Below, one piece after another: positions 37,101 through 48,336 of a stretch of 64,000 nt of DNA (positions are counted from its first letter, which is position 1; each line of letters starts with the position of its first letter). The position numbers and the translations under genes are program-made. Where the stretch lies: positions 230,495 through 294,494 of the forward strand of contig JADNYV010000033.1 in NCBI GenBank assembly GCA_015501055.1, written 5' to 3'. Under the pieces are notes generated by a model, which searched no databases, was not told where the DNA came from, and saw only the letters and a list, made by a program, of their open reading frames with translations. The DNA is from Mucidula mucida (taxonomy: Eukaryota > Basidiomycota > Agaricomycetes > Agaricales > Physalacriaceae).

Positions 37101-37402
37101 TATATCAATTTAACACGAACATGGGTTACTGAGAACGAATTACCGCTGCCGACCGGGCGTTGAAGTGTGGGCGTCTTGCGCACCAATTTTGCGTGAGAGT
37201 GACGAGATCCACCGTGGTATTCGAAGATGCCCGGAGCGTCAGATGCGGTACATTTGACTTCATTAGCAGTTGAACTGTCTGACTGGAACGCATCATCGTT
37301 CTTGTTTGCAGGCGTCTTGAAACATTGACCACACTGACAATGTGAAGAGGTAGAAGCATGTCGCTCCTGCCGTGGCGTAACAGGTAAAGGTTCGAGAGGC
37401 AT
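34110..37402 (-). CDS. DUF6535 domain membrane protein 1
   Basis: The start at 37402 gives a His/Cys-bearing leader (MPLEPLPVTPRQERHASTSS, QCGQCFKTP). After an intron near 37084-37144 comes the DUF6535 core: DPFDYEQKYPPDEEFKELSE, VENWRDGLDMLLVF, an intron, AALFSAVVTTFVVQTCQSLR, FTSLALSLTTTLVAVLTKQW and LIIGLLPVLMHISLGVFFAG, giving four to five membrane helices. A long soluble C-terminal part has many helical segments with Trp/Leu (LAHIFTYVSCFATHSFATET). The last exon follows an intron with a poly-pyrimidine tract (34207-34272, holding an A/T homopolymer) and ends at 34110. A single missing base near 35275 splits the frame. DUF6535 proteins are expanded in Agaricomycetes; their function is unknown. 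Confidence 0.75.
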
Positions 37403-38109
37403 GTGGAAGATGGACGTCAGAACGCACCCTTAGATTACAGCATTATTTATAGTCCGACTCCCGGTAAAGGCAAAACCCACATACCACAATATTTCTCAAT
37501 TGTGTTAGGACAAAAGAGAATGTCGATGGGGCAACTACTACTCCGACTCTAGGACACAAAAAGACTGACAATAAGATGGAGAGTACCCGTTTACGCCACA
37601 TCATTTCTTACGGTTCATGTCACAAACATGACGAACCGGGGTTTCCAATAAGACATATCAATAAATCATTGAGTTAGGTGGGATATCTAAGCATGACGAT
37701 AAAACAGGTTGTAGAGAATGATAATGGTAACAAGAACAATGATGTTGTATGCAAGGAAGGGAGGTGGGAAATGTAAGAAGAATGTACAATGCAAGGAGAA
37801 AAGGTGTTTCATTTAAGGCCGCGCACCCAGTCTCGAAAGTCGGCTCCACTCAAAGGTGATGCGCCAGCAGGGGGCGTCCCACGGCGCGCCTGGCTAAAAG
37901 TCTGCTGGATTGTGCTCGCAGTCACTGCCCTATATAAAACTTAATCTTCAATGACCGATAAAACGAAACAATGTATCCGCCGATGACCATCTTCAGCATA
38001 CTGACCTGTTTGGAGGTCAGCCTACCCACTGCGTTAGCAACTCTTGTCATTATAGGATTTGAGGCCTTATCCATCTCCAGGATGGTCTGATTACAGGGGG
38101 TTGAGCGGG
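37403..38109. other. Upstream region of DUF6535 gene 1 without recognised gene
   Basis: No open frame here has a domain or plausible splice structure. The stretch contains AT-rich upstream sequence of the minus-strand DUF6535 gene 1 and reaches up to the MITE insertion. Confidence 0.4.
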
Positions 38110-38117
38110 GATGCTTG

Positions 38118-38427
38118 TAGGGCTCGCCACCGTAACCGTAAGTATACGGTACACTTTACGGTACTCTACGGGCCCTGTTTTCGGTCGGTACGGTACGGTT
38201 ACGGGACGGCTCTGGATACCGTACGAACCCGTATGCCGGTTAGCGGGGAGGCTGAGGTGAGGCAGTGCGCACCATGTTGGCCCAGTGGTCCTCCTTGCAG
38301 AGTTATTCACAACCCGTACCATACCCGTAACCGTACGGTGCACATTAAGGTGCCTTACAGAACGGTACGGCTTACCGTATAGACGGTAGACGTAAACCGT
38401 ATCATACAGTTACGGTGGCGAGCCCTA
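38118..38427. mobile_element. hAT-like MITE, 310 bp, with 8-bp target-site duplication
   Basis: The ends are perfect inverted repeats over 19 bases (tagggctcgccaccgtaac at 38118-38136, its complement at 38409-38427), with weaker matching further in. The 8-base sequence gatgcttg occurs directly on both sides (38110-38117 and 38428-38435), which is the target-site duplication size of hAT transposons. The interior carries no transposase frame but many copies of accgta/tacggt in both orientations, so it can fold extensively. It is therefore a non-autonomous element mobilised by a hAT transposase elsewhere. Confidence 0.85.
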
Positions 38428-38854
38428 GATGCTTGAGCCATCACACATGTCGAGTTATAACAAGCAAGAAACAAGGGCATAGCAACTTGCAAGGGCGGGA
38501 GAGGCATTTGTATATCAGCCAATGTTTGTAGCATTTTCGGATAACCGAGGAGTGAGTGAGTTAGTGGAAAAGCTTCAAAACCTGAGCTGCACATCCACAG
38601 ACCCTGGGATCTCGATCGGTGTCTGAACATTTGTTGAGCTGAAGTCTCACGGGCAAGAGTTGATGAGAAAGAAATGTAACTAACACCTGGCTAGCCTTCA
38701 TATCCTTCATACTTATCTATAGGCCCTTCCACTGTAATGTAAACACGTTAACTTTGATCTCATTGCTCAGTATGATTGACGCTGCTTAAGAGTCAAATTA
38801 CCAAGTCGACAACTACACAGCATTCAGTCAAGTCAATTCAAGGAATATCTGGCA

Positions 38855-41800
38855 CTAGCACTGCGGACATGCCGGGAGAAAAGAGTTTTCGACACGACTC
38901 AACAAAGCCTGATTTTCTTGGTGAGAACTGTTCCTCCAGCCTGGGGTGGCTGCCGTTTGGATCAGGCTATAGACGGGATCAAAATAATAATCTTTATCAG
39001 GCAGAAACCACACTACCTGACTAGGGTATAACGGTGGCGTAAAATGGCCGCTAGCAAGGTCCGCTACAAGGGTCTCAACCAACAAAGATAGCTCCTCGAA
39101 AGGTCGATAAATGGCAGCATTGTTTCCATGCACATTCGTGATGACGCACTGGACATAGGCATACTCGATGCCCGCACCCGGACAACTAACAAAGTCAGTC
39201 AAATCCTGCATGCAGTCAGACCAGCACTGGGTATCGCGGAAAATCTCCCCCAATTTCCACAACCGGTTCTGTGTATCACGGTCAGCGATGAGGAGAATTT
39301 TGCTCAACGCTGAGAGATATAAACCGTTAGATTCCGTGAGGTACAACTTTGCTTTTTCAATAACCTCGGAGGCGCCTGCATGCTTGGATATGCCATCAAC
39401 GTATGACGCCGCGATGAATATATATCCGGGCACCAGGAATCCGGAAGCCTGTCGGACTCCGGATCGGTCGAGTTGGCAAGGCGAGCTAATGCAAGACCAA
39501 TGTCACGCAACCAGTCCTGCTGGACGAGATAATCATATATAGCGTCAGCAGCGTGTAGCAGAGACGCAAAGTGCAACACATAGTTGAGGACATAGCCAGC
39601 AGACCTCCAGCCTTCGTGCACTGCTCCAGATTCAATGAAAGCGACCGTGGCGCGCCAAACTCTTTCAAACAGATCCGGAGTGAGCCAGGAAGGATCTCTA
39701 TCAGTGCGCCCAGCGAACTCGAAACGGCGATTCAGCGCTTTGAAAAGTATCTCAACTAGCAAGGCCTCGTCGGCAAGTGTGATGACGGTGCTAGTCCCAA
39801 AAAAGTCCAAGTCAACAACCGCCTGTAGTGCTAGGATGGCAGCGCGGTCGACGTCCTCGTGTTGCCTACAATCCCCAAGGTTTAGAGCATACCTCCTGAC
39901 AGTGAGTAGAACTTGGGTAAATAGAGAGATCTCTTCTCTCTCCAAGTGCGACGAGGCTTGGACAGAAGACACGTCGGACACAGACGGTGTGTTGACAAAC
40001 GAACCTTGCAAGGCAGTGTTAGCGTCTTGGATAGACGACTCGGATGCGTCGCTGCCCAGAGAAGACGTGGCTTGAACAGAGCGACTTTGGAGCAACACAA
40101 GAACGAGAAGAATATCATCAGGGAGGTGGTGTACGTAGTTTGGGAAAGATAGACTAGAGCGGAACTCGGAAGTATGGGGGGACGCAACCTGAAGGAGCCA
40201 AGCCACAAACGATGGGCGCATATTGGTCATTAGAGCATCAGATAATGTGGACGACGTCCCATTGAGCTCCAGGTCGTAATGATTGACCACCAGCGAGAAA
40301 TTGTCAGGTCCAAGGGAATATGAGAAAAGGTTTCCGCTTCCCCGTCACAGTCAGAAATAGAGCAATCGTGGCTTTGAACTGCACATTTAAGAAGCTGTCT
40401 GCACAGGGAGGACGGTGGACTTCCAGCTCGAAGAGAATCGATTCCCAAGAAGTCTAGGCCTGACTGTAGTGCAGCTTCAAATGCCCTGCCCCAAAACAAT
40501 ACATCAAGAGGTACATCGGCAGTAGTGCACAGGCCCTCCCGAACGATCTCAACAGCGTGTTCGTGAGAACGGTTGTAGATGAAGTCGTATTTGTCCGGTT
40601 CAAGGCTTAGCATGCTATACTTGCCAAACCGTATTGCCGCTCGTTGAAGTCGTTCCTGACGGTCGAGAGGCTGTTCGATACGATGATGCGCTCGTATAGC
40701 TCGTATCACCGCAGGCCTGTCCTCATCTTTCACTTTAATTTTGTCTTGAACAAAGTCAAGAAAGCGCCATGTAGCGGGATCTGATACTGGAGCCGTGACA
40801 CCGTCAGGACCTGTGATGATTGGGATGCTTTGCAAGGGAAGACCACCAAGAGATTGTACGGCAACGCTCTGTACGGAAGCATTTGAGGAAGTATTGTGTA
40901 GCCACGAAATAGCGAGCGCGTCAAGTTTGACCGCTTCGTGCGAAACAACCACACGTTCCATCTCTTTGAAAGAACGCGCCATCACAGAAGATGACATCAC
41001 GCGACATAATCTCCAGAATTGCGCGCGCCGGCGCACCCAGCTGACAACCATAAAAGAGTATAAGGCCAAAGGTGTCTTGTAAGGACAATTTGTATGGAAG
41101 AGTGGAAGGATGTTGCTGATGAGATATGCGAGAGCTCCAATCCCCGTCAAGCATCCCAAGGCAGTGGCCATAGCACCGCTCAATGACCAAACGAAGATGA
41201 TAAGCCCAGCGAGGAATACGCCGAGCGAGACATGCATGAGGGCAGGAAGGAGGCCAATGATGAGCGGTACGTGCCAACGTTCTAGCCCAATAAATCGGAA
41301 GTGTCGCACGCGAGATCGGTCTCGAGGGGTGCCGGATGGTAAAATCATGTACTCGTTAATCCACTGTTTCGTCAGGACCGCGATCAGCGTGGTGGTAAGG
41401 CTCAAGACAAGGCTGGTGAACCATAAACCATTGATCCAAAGATCAAATGATTTGGCCGTGAACGAAGCTGAGGGGTCGGGGTTCTTCGGTAGTTTGTCGG
41501 CAGGTGTGCCCTGAGCAATGGCGACTTGAACGTCGATTAATCGGAGGACCAGAGACGCCGTTATTTGCGCGTAATCTACGTGGAGACTTTGGCAAGTCTG
41601 TACAACGAACGTTGTGACAACAGCTGAAAATAGTGCCGCCTACATGGGGAGGTCACAATCGATCTGCACAGGCATTATTTGCCTCGAACTTACGAATACG
41701 AGGAGCATATCCAGACCGTCTCTCCAGTTTTCAACCATGTCCAAGTCAAACTTGGTAGACTCGTCCATATATGTTTTCCAGACCCTGCTTTTCTCAGACA

Positions 41801-42140
41801 TTTCCTTGTATCTTTCGTCGGACGGATATTTCTGCTCGTAATCAAAAGGATCTACAGAACACCAACAACAACAGTCAGCTCTAGCACAGAAACGCACAGA
41901 AGGATTTTCACCGCTTAGAACTTGTCGTTGCGAGTGTCTTACTCGTAGTAACTTTGCATGGGAGCGACGAGAGCGACGAGTGCCGTGATGGACAAGTACC
42001 GGAGGGTCTTCCGAGTCCGCGTCGGATTCATTGATAGTCGAGCTATCAGAGAGGAAGCATGGACAACAGTGGTGGTGCTGAGATAAAGGGTCATGTTGCT
42101 TTCTGCGGGGCGGCGCAGCGTCAGGCTGTTGAGGATGCAT
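38855..42140 (-). CDS. DUF6535 domain membrane protein 2
   Basis: A tandem paralogue of the gene at 34.1-37.4 kb. The leader is His/Cys-rich (QHHHCCPCFLSDSS). An intron at about 41848-41911 precedes DPFDYEQKYPSDERYKEMSE and VENWRDGLDMLLVF, then a second intron and membrane helices (FTSLVLSLTTTLIAVLTKQW, LIIGLLPALMHVSLGVFLAG, then IGALAYLISNILPLF). The helical C-terminal part aligns along its length with gene 1 (LRDIGLALARLANSTD, LSALSKILLIADRDTQNRLW) and ends at 38855. The frame slips near 40333 (an A run) and near 39440, each consistent with one lost base. The start could also lie at 42182. Function unknown; probably a membrane protein with a large cytosolic part. Confidence 0.7.
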
Positions 42141-42244
42141 ACGGAGGGAAGTGCTTGACTTACGCCCCTCAGATACCATCAACCTTTATGAGTATTGCCT
42201 CCCACACTCATAAAAGGTCAACAATAGTGAGGACATGGCTACTA

Positions 42245-42343
42245 GTACCGTACGAAAGTTAATTGTTTACCAAATCGCTCGAAGCAGACAAAAAACAAAG
42301 GAACATGACGTCATTCTGTTGGTCGTCCTTTTTCGTACGGTAC
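42245..42343. repeat. Short inverted repeat (13-bp arms, 73-nt loop)
   Basis: The arms gtaccgtacgaaa (42245-42257) and tttcgtacggtac (42331-42343) are perfect complements. No clear target-site duplication flanks them. It may be a regulatory hairpin or the remnant of a very small inverted-repeat element. Confidence 0.6.
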
Positions 42344-42539
42344 CTGGCGCCACGCTAACCAGGCAGGTCCCAGACTCTAAAAGAGCGAGAGTCACGAAGA
42401 CGCATTGCTTTGCAAGACACTGCAACAATGGAACTTTGAGAAGAGAACACTGATAAGTGGGGAAGGCAATCTTGACTCCTTCGTTGACCATCACGCTGTG
42501 TACTTACACGGGTATACTGTAAATAATACTTGATTTGGC

Positions 42540-43010
42540 TCTCCGACTCTGAGTTCGGGTAAAAACTGCAAGATACCCACCATAACCATTCACTATGTTC
42601 AGAACACCTTTCAAACAACAGTGAGCTCCAAGGCGGTGAAAATGTGTGGGTTAGACTCACCAGGAGGGAATCCTGCCTCAATGACAAGATCGGCAAGCCT
42701 AAGTGCTGTGAGTGGAGTCAACTGAGAACGCTGAGACGTAAGTGAGAATCATTGGTTGTAAGGAGCAAAGCAGCTCGTAGTACCTTCAAGACGATTGTGT
42801 TTCCGGTTGCCAAAGCAGGTCCAATTTTCCACGATATCATGCTCTGTTCAAAGGGATGAGTCTGACAGCACTGTCGTTACGCGACGTGTACATACTAAGG
42901 GAAAGTTCCATGGCACAATTTGGCCCTACGCATAAAGGCGTCAGTGGCAAAGTTCAAATGTTATTGATGAGCGTACCACAACGCCGTAGGGTTCATGGCG
43001 GGTGTAGGCG
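42540..43010 (-). pseudogene. Aldehyde dehydrogenase relic (internal exons only)
   Basis: Five consecutive exon pieces join in frame on the minus strand: KLAYTRHEPYGVV (ends 42977), GQIVPWNFPL (starts 42925), SMISWKIGPALATGNTIVLK, RSQLTPLTALRLADLVIEAG with FPP, and GVLNIVNGYG (near 42570-42600). All splice sites between them are GT..AG. This is the region just before and within the NAD-binding motifs of NAD(P)-dependent aldehyde dehydrogenases. The following exons (FTGST, ELGGKSP, the catalytic Cys) are absent downstream, and I could not find the first ~140 residues upstream. It is a truncated copy whose junctions are still fresh. Confidence 0.75.
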
Positions 43011-43529
43011 AGCTTCTGATGCGTGGTCTGACAGTACGAGTGTTTATGAATAAGTCAGTGGTATAACGCCATGTCCGCTTGACGCCCGAGAGAACGGTGG
43101 TTGCGTGCAATATCATGGATCGGTGCAACGGGCTGAAAGCAGAAGTTTTGTATAAGGCTGTTATCAGGAGGTGAAGGCAGGAATGGAGAGCTGGGCGTAG
43201 GAAGCGCAGGGCGTGCAGACAGAAAGAGAGAGGAGTCAAGAGGAAGGAAGTGATAGGCAGAAGGAATACTGGGAGGGCAAGACTTAGGCAGATCAATGTT
43301 TCGGCGACTCCCCAGGCTACATATCTAGCAGAGTCGGTAAGAAACCTTATCAGCTTCTTTGATGGAGAGAGTGATACGGCGCGCTCGCGAGCTACGGTAG
43401 TGGTGGCAAACTTGGTGGCCTTGGCCCTACAGACTGGTACGATGATAGTATGCACAGTCAATCATATTGGTCGGTGAAAGAGGAGCTTTGCTTTCCGGTT
43501 TTGTGAGATTAAGTCAATGACACATAGGA

Positions 43530-44011
43530 GTCTGTCCAACGCGTCGAGTCGGTTCCAGGCGCTGTCGGTCGTCCCGCGTAAGACATGGCCTGGAAGATCA
43601 AGGGCGTGTATCACAGAAAGGTCAGCAGAGTTGATAGTTGTATAGCTGAATCGTAAGGCCCTCGTGGAGTAGGCAAAGCACGACCGCGGACCTCAGTTTT
43701 TGAGGCCACGTGCCCATTTGAGGAAAGAGGTTCCAGTCAATGGTGATTTACCACTGCTGCCAGATATCTCGCACTTCTCACCGAAGTATGTCTCGATGAA
43801 ACTTCTCGACATCGACCTGTTGTGCCATTAATTTACAGTGATCCCCAGTAGACAATGGAGCATAAGCGTACGGTCCAATTTCCTGCGCAAGTATATCCAA
43901 CTGTGAGCTTGTCAGCTCAGATACTTGATTCGCGATGTTGGATATCCAAGTCTGAGCTTGGCCCTTTGACATAGGGGTTCGCTTTATCTTTGCCTTCTTC
44001 TTTTTGGCCAT
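43530..44011 (-). CDS. Possible small Lys-rich protein, unidentified
   Basis: An ATG at 44011 gives MAKKKKAKIKRTPMSKGQAQ followed by an apparently helical stretch (WISNIANQVSELTSSQLDIL). A GTGAGA donor near 43780 could splice to an acceptor near 43594 (TTCCAG), after which the frame soon stops. No family is recognised and the coding evidence is weak. It could be spurious or part of the disrupted aldehyde dehydrogenase region. Confidence 0.25.
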
Positions 44012-45147
44012 CACTAGGATGGCTTGAGTGGGGATGGGCGGGACTTCTGGGGAGTGTCCACGATTCCTCGATAGAAACAAGCACATAGAACAAGAGCAGG
44101 GGATGCATCAACCAGGATTCAGAAGTACAAGCACATAACAAGTTAAGAACAAACCAAGGGGTCTCAACGCTGCTGTTCAAGAGCGGGTTCAGTCATCATT
44201 TCCAAGCCGGCAGTCGCTACAAGAGCACTGTTTGTTCTGAAAATGGTAGCGTTCAGCAATGATATTCAACAAAGTACCTAAATGTTTACCATGAAGCGCG
44301 ATTGAATAGGACTGCCACCCAGCCCGCTGCCTCTTCAGTGTATGCATGCAGAAGGCTGGAGAATGGCATCATGATTTTACCTTCAACTAACCAGAAAAAC
44401 AGGCATGCGCCACACATTGCCGGCGCTTGGTTTCCCCAGGTGCACAGAGTCATATTTTATCTGTATTGTTTCCTTTGATACCACCGTATACACAGTCAAT
44501 AGGAAATGTGGCCCGCACTCTGTTCCCACATCGAACAATAACACAACTGACGGCGGATCCGAGAACGATGTCCGCGATGAAGTGAAATGCAGCTATCACT
44601 TCCGAGAACCATCGACGGTGAAGACAAAAAAACACAAGTGGTTGTGAAGAAGCTGAGCAGAGCACAATAGGCCTATCAGATGCCCATGAAGACAATAACA
44701 CTAGATTGAGGCGCACCATTTTTGTTTTGATTCTCATCATGAAAAGAGAACAAGCGGCGCTGAAGATTCTCTGCCTTCCGGGTTGGCTAGGTTTCTGTCT
44801 CGCATTCCTCACACCAAGGCGGAAAGTCCGAATACGACCTTCAAGCGACTAAGCCAAGCTCGAGACGTTCCTTCACGGATGTAGAGGCCGAGGCTGACAT
44901 GACACCGGAGGATTGGGTTTCTTGACGCTAAGGCAACGGCACGTATAGAAAGAAGTATCGTCGACCAAAGGTCGACGTCTTGTATTGAATCATGATTAGT
45001 GGTGGAAGACAAGAAGTCTTAGAGAAGATAATGCGTGATCGACTTCGGTCCGAACGACCCGAAACGCGCGACTAGCGTGACGACGGCAAAGAGAAAAGAG
45101 TTTGTATGTTACACTGATTCATTTACAACGCATGAAGCATACTAGTA
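44012..45147. other. Gene-poor stretch upstream of the duplicated block
   Basis: Only short frames without domains are present, on both strands. No repeat or RNA gene was recognised. The duplicated block copy B begins at its right edge. Confidence 0.45.
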
Positions 45148-46394
45148 TTAGGTTGTAGACGGGTCTACCTTCACAACGACCTTTCCTCTCGCCCTCGATG
45201 TCATGATGCGCTCGTACGCGCCATGAACATCATTAAATTCGTACACCGAATCGACCACTGACTTGAGCTTCCCCTCTTTCACCAAAAGCTGTAATTGCTT
45301 GAGGTCTGTGGGATTGTTCTGGACATAGACCGTCCTACATGACGTTGAAGACAAGAATCAAGTGATAATGCAGGTGTACGCACTTGTGACGACGAGGAAC
45401 ACCGCCCAGCCATGCCGACCAAATCATCGCAAAGAGTGTCTTCACACCTAGGATAAATGGATGTAGGCCTTGCAGTAACGTGCCCACAGTGACGAACGTG
45501 CCGCCCGGAGCGAGATAGGCAGGACTGCAAGTGAATAAGGTCGGGTCTAGTAGACCAACTGTAACGAGGTATCAACAGAAAGCAGACAAGGAAGACAAGA
45601 ATACACACCAGCATCCAATATAAGATGAAACTTTGGTGAAGGAGGATTCTCCGAGAGGTACTCATGCAAAGGCCGCTTGGTATAATCTATGAACTCATCT
45701 GCACCCAGGCTGCGGACGAATTCCTCGTTCTTTCCAGAGGCAGACGCGACAATACGTGCACCCTTTGGCTTTGGCGAACTGGATTGCATACGCACCCACC
45801 GCACTACTGCCTCCGTTGATAAACACGGTCTGGCCTGCCTCGAAGTGTCCACAATCGAACATCGCCTGCCAAGCAGTCTCGCCCGCCAGAGCGAATCCAG
45901 CTGCTTCGGTGAATTTGACATTGTCCGGTTTGTGGACAAGATTGGCTGCAGGCACACAGGCATATTGTTGGAGGCGCCTTCCTTCGTGGACATACTCGTT
46001 GCTGTGAGGCGAAGTCAATCATTTGGAGAACTGTATGAGGGGAGATGCGGGTACTGATAGGTATGCACCCAAACACCTCTTCACCTTGCTTGAAGTCTGA
46101 GTCGTTGGGATCTTCATGGTTCCTGCGAGGTCATATTCTGCAACGAACGGTCGCTTGACGAGGAAGTTTGGGAATAACATAAGCTTGTGGCCACTGCATG
46201 AAAACCTTCCAATGAGAAGACACCTAGTATGCAAGGAAACGACAACATACGCAGGATTCAACGCCCTGCCTGCACCTTCACCAAGACCTCTCCCTTCCCG
46301 GTTTCTTCACCGGATGCTCCGTCTCGAAGACCAACGCGTCCTTTGGCACACCTTTCTTCTTCACGATCCATGCTTGCTGAGTTGTTGGGGCCAT
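45148..46394 (-). pseudogene. Quinone oxidoreductase-like MDR protein, copy B, frame broken
   Basis: The start at 46394 gives MAPTTQQAWIVKKKGVPKDA. The body includes NFLVKRPFVAEYDLAG, FDCGHFEAGQTVFINGGSSA (nucleotide-binding loop), SLGADEFIDYTKRPLHEYLS and a C-terminus GKVVVKVDPSTT. It is homologous along its whole length to the copy at 1.2-2.4 kb. Here bases are missing near 46299 (GGGAAGGG where copy A has GGGCAAGGG), 46280, 46115 and 45765. The two copies are broken at different places, and each preserves the residues the other has lost. The reaction class is NAD(P)H-dependent reduction of quinones or enones. Confidence 0.7.
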
Positions 46395-46791
46395 AGCGAT
46401 GTGGGAATTGTTGTTCGAACATCCTACATTCGGGTTCTTATACATGATACTGGCAGAAGACGATCGATATGACAACAAAATCGCGAATGCGATGTAACAG
46501 CTAGAGTGCTTATGTGCTTGGGATTGGACGTGTGTTCCCAGACCTTGTGCTGACCCGCCTCACTGTGCAAAGAGGGCGGGACTTGGCGAAAACAGATGTC
46601 ACGGCCCGAATATCTTGTCATCAAATTAACCGGCCGCCGATCACGAGGGCGCCAGTGGCAAGTCCGGTGGAGATCAACACAAAGACTTTATTCAAGCAGC
46701 AGTGGCACAGTAAGAGAGGAACAACAGCATACGTACCAGGATTTGTCCCAAGAATTTGACGAACTGCGAGATCATGGTTTATAGTAGTGAC

Positions 46792-48336
46792 TCACCACAA
46801 CGTGGCGTTCACACCCCTTTCCCGTAGCTTCTTCATTCGAACTTCGGTCACCGGCCTGACATCTACACCTTCACGCCCTCCAATAACGACCTTACCCAGG
46901 TTACCGAACGTTACCAGGCTCTCCACCATGTCCATCATTTCATCCTCGTCGACGCCCAGTTCCCCAAACCATACCAACTCCAACTCCTCCAAAAGCGGCA
47001 AAAGGATGCTCTCCTTTGCACTCTCCTTCAGCTCCCTGATGAGGAACGTCTTCAGCGTCGAATGCCAAGGGAAGCATTTCTTCGGTTCGATAACCGACAA
47101 CGATGTCAATATCCAAGAGGTCAGACGCAAAGATTCCGACATCGACCAACTTCAGCTCAGTGAGGACAGGGCACTGTTCAAAGCCGGCCCTCAGCACCTC
47201 GACGAGGAGCTCCATTTCGTCCATATACTGACTGACATCACTCTCCGATTCGGTTCCCGTCAGCTTGAGGCTGGTGAGATGGGGGAATGTGAACGTTTCA
47301 AATATATGCTGGATCGTCTTTGTACTGTCCAGCAGGAGATGTGCAGTGAAGTCGCATTACAGACCTTTCTGTAATTGGGAGCACTTTGCCTTTGGGGAGG
47401 GAACGTGCATTTATGCAATGTCAACTGGAGGCGACCGGGGAACTTGGAGAGAATGACAGGAATTTCATGCATGGTGGCATAGCCCTCAAGCCACAGCGAC
47501 TTGAGACGTCGCGTGCTGATAGTGACATGATGGAAATTGGCGACATTATACAAGAAAAGGTGGCGCAGATTAGGCATATCGAACGAGAGAGGCATGGGCA
47601 ATCGGTAGCCAGTCGAAGCCGACAGTGCGAGCATCTGGACGGATGCAAAGACATCAGATTCGGGCTCCAGAATTGGTTTGTTGACACCTGACGGAGTGCC
47701 GCCTATCAGGTATATTGCCATTCGATAGCACGGCCGCGGACCATCGTTATGAATGGGGGCGAATTCGAGACATGGGAGTTCTTGTCGCATAACCACCCCC
47801 ATTGTGCCGACCGTAGCACGCTCCCACCTTAACGAATACTTCGGCGACGACCCTGCCTGAAACCGCACCCAAAGCCCTGACGACGAGTAGCAGAGCGTAC
47901 GCCAGAATGAGCAGACACCGGCCAGATACAATGGAGCCTTGTACAGCTCAAGCTCAGCTTCCTCCTCAAATCTGTCGATAGGGAAGAGTACATCATCTGC
48001 TGCAGCGCAGACCAGTTGGAATACCGTCAATAGAAGCTCAACGGGGAGTTGCCGGATGGGTGAGGTGACACTACTGTAGGCGCGGATGCAGTAGCTGACA
48101 TCGTTCCGCGCTTGCAAGACCTTTTCCCAGATGCCGTCCAACCTGTCCAGTTCGCACTCGTACTCTTCGAGCTGCTTCGTCATGTCGGCAATCTTATTAT
48201 CGATAACGGCTCGAGGCGTCGAAACTAGGTGCCCCGTGCGCAAGACGCAAATAATAGAATCTTTGACGTTGGGGTCGGGGAGGGTGCAAGTTTTCTCGCA
48301 GTCATTGCAAAGAACAACGGCGCTAGTTTCCGACAT
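46792..48336 (-). pseudogene. F-box/LRR-type protein, copy B, frame broken by a 20-bp deletion
   Basis: The N-terminal two thirds is one open frame from MSETSAVVLCNDCEKTC through coiled coil (KQLEEYECELDRLDG), F-box (SPIRQLPVELLLTVFQLVC, then LAGVCSFWRTL) and LRR-like part (FDMPNLRHLFLYNVANFHHV). After a slip near 47395 (a G run) the frame changes. At about 47109 a 20-nt segment present in copy A (cgtttcataccgtataagat) is missing, which shifts the reading again before the conserved C-terminus (REKGVNATLW). A 20-bp loss is not a typical sequencing error, so this copy is probably a genuine pseudogene or has a changed C-terminus. Confidence 0.7.

Noticed and set aside
42961..43461. 166-residue hydrophobic minus-strand frame (MTVHTIIVPVCRAKATKFAT...)
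   Set aside because: Its C-terminal end lies over the aldehyde dehydrogenase exon KLAYTRHEPYGVV in another frame, and the rest shows no domain; probably a shadow or unrelated sequence at the relic's edge.
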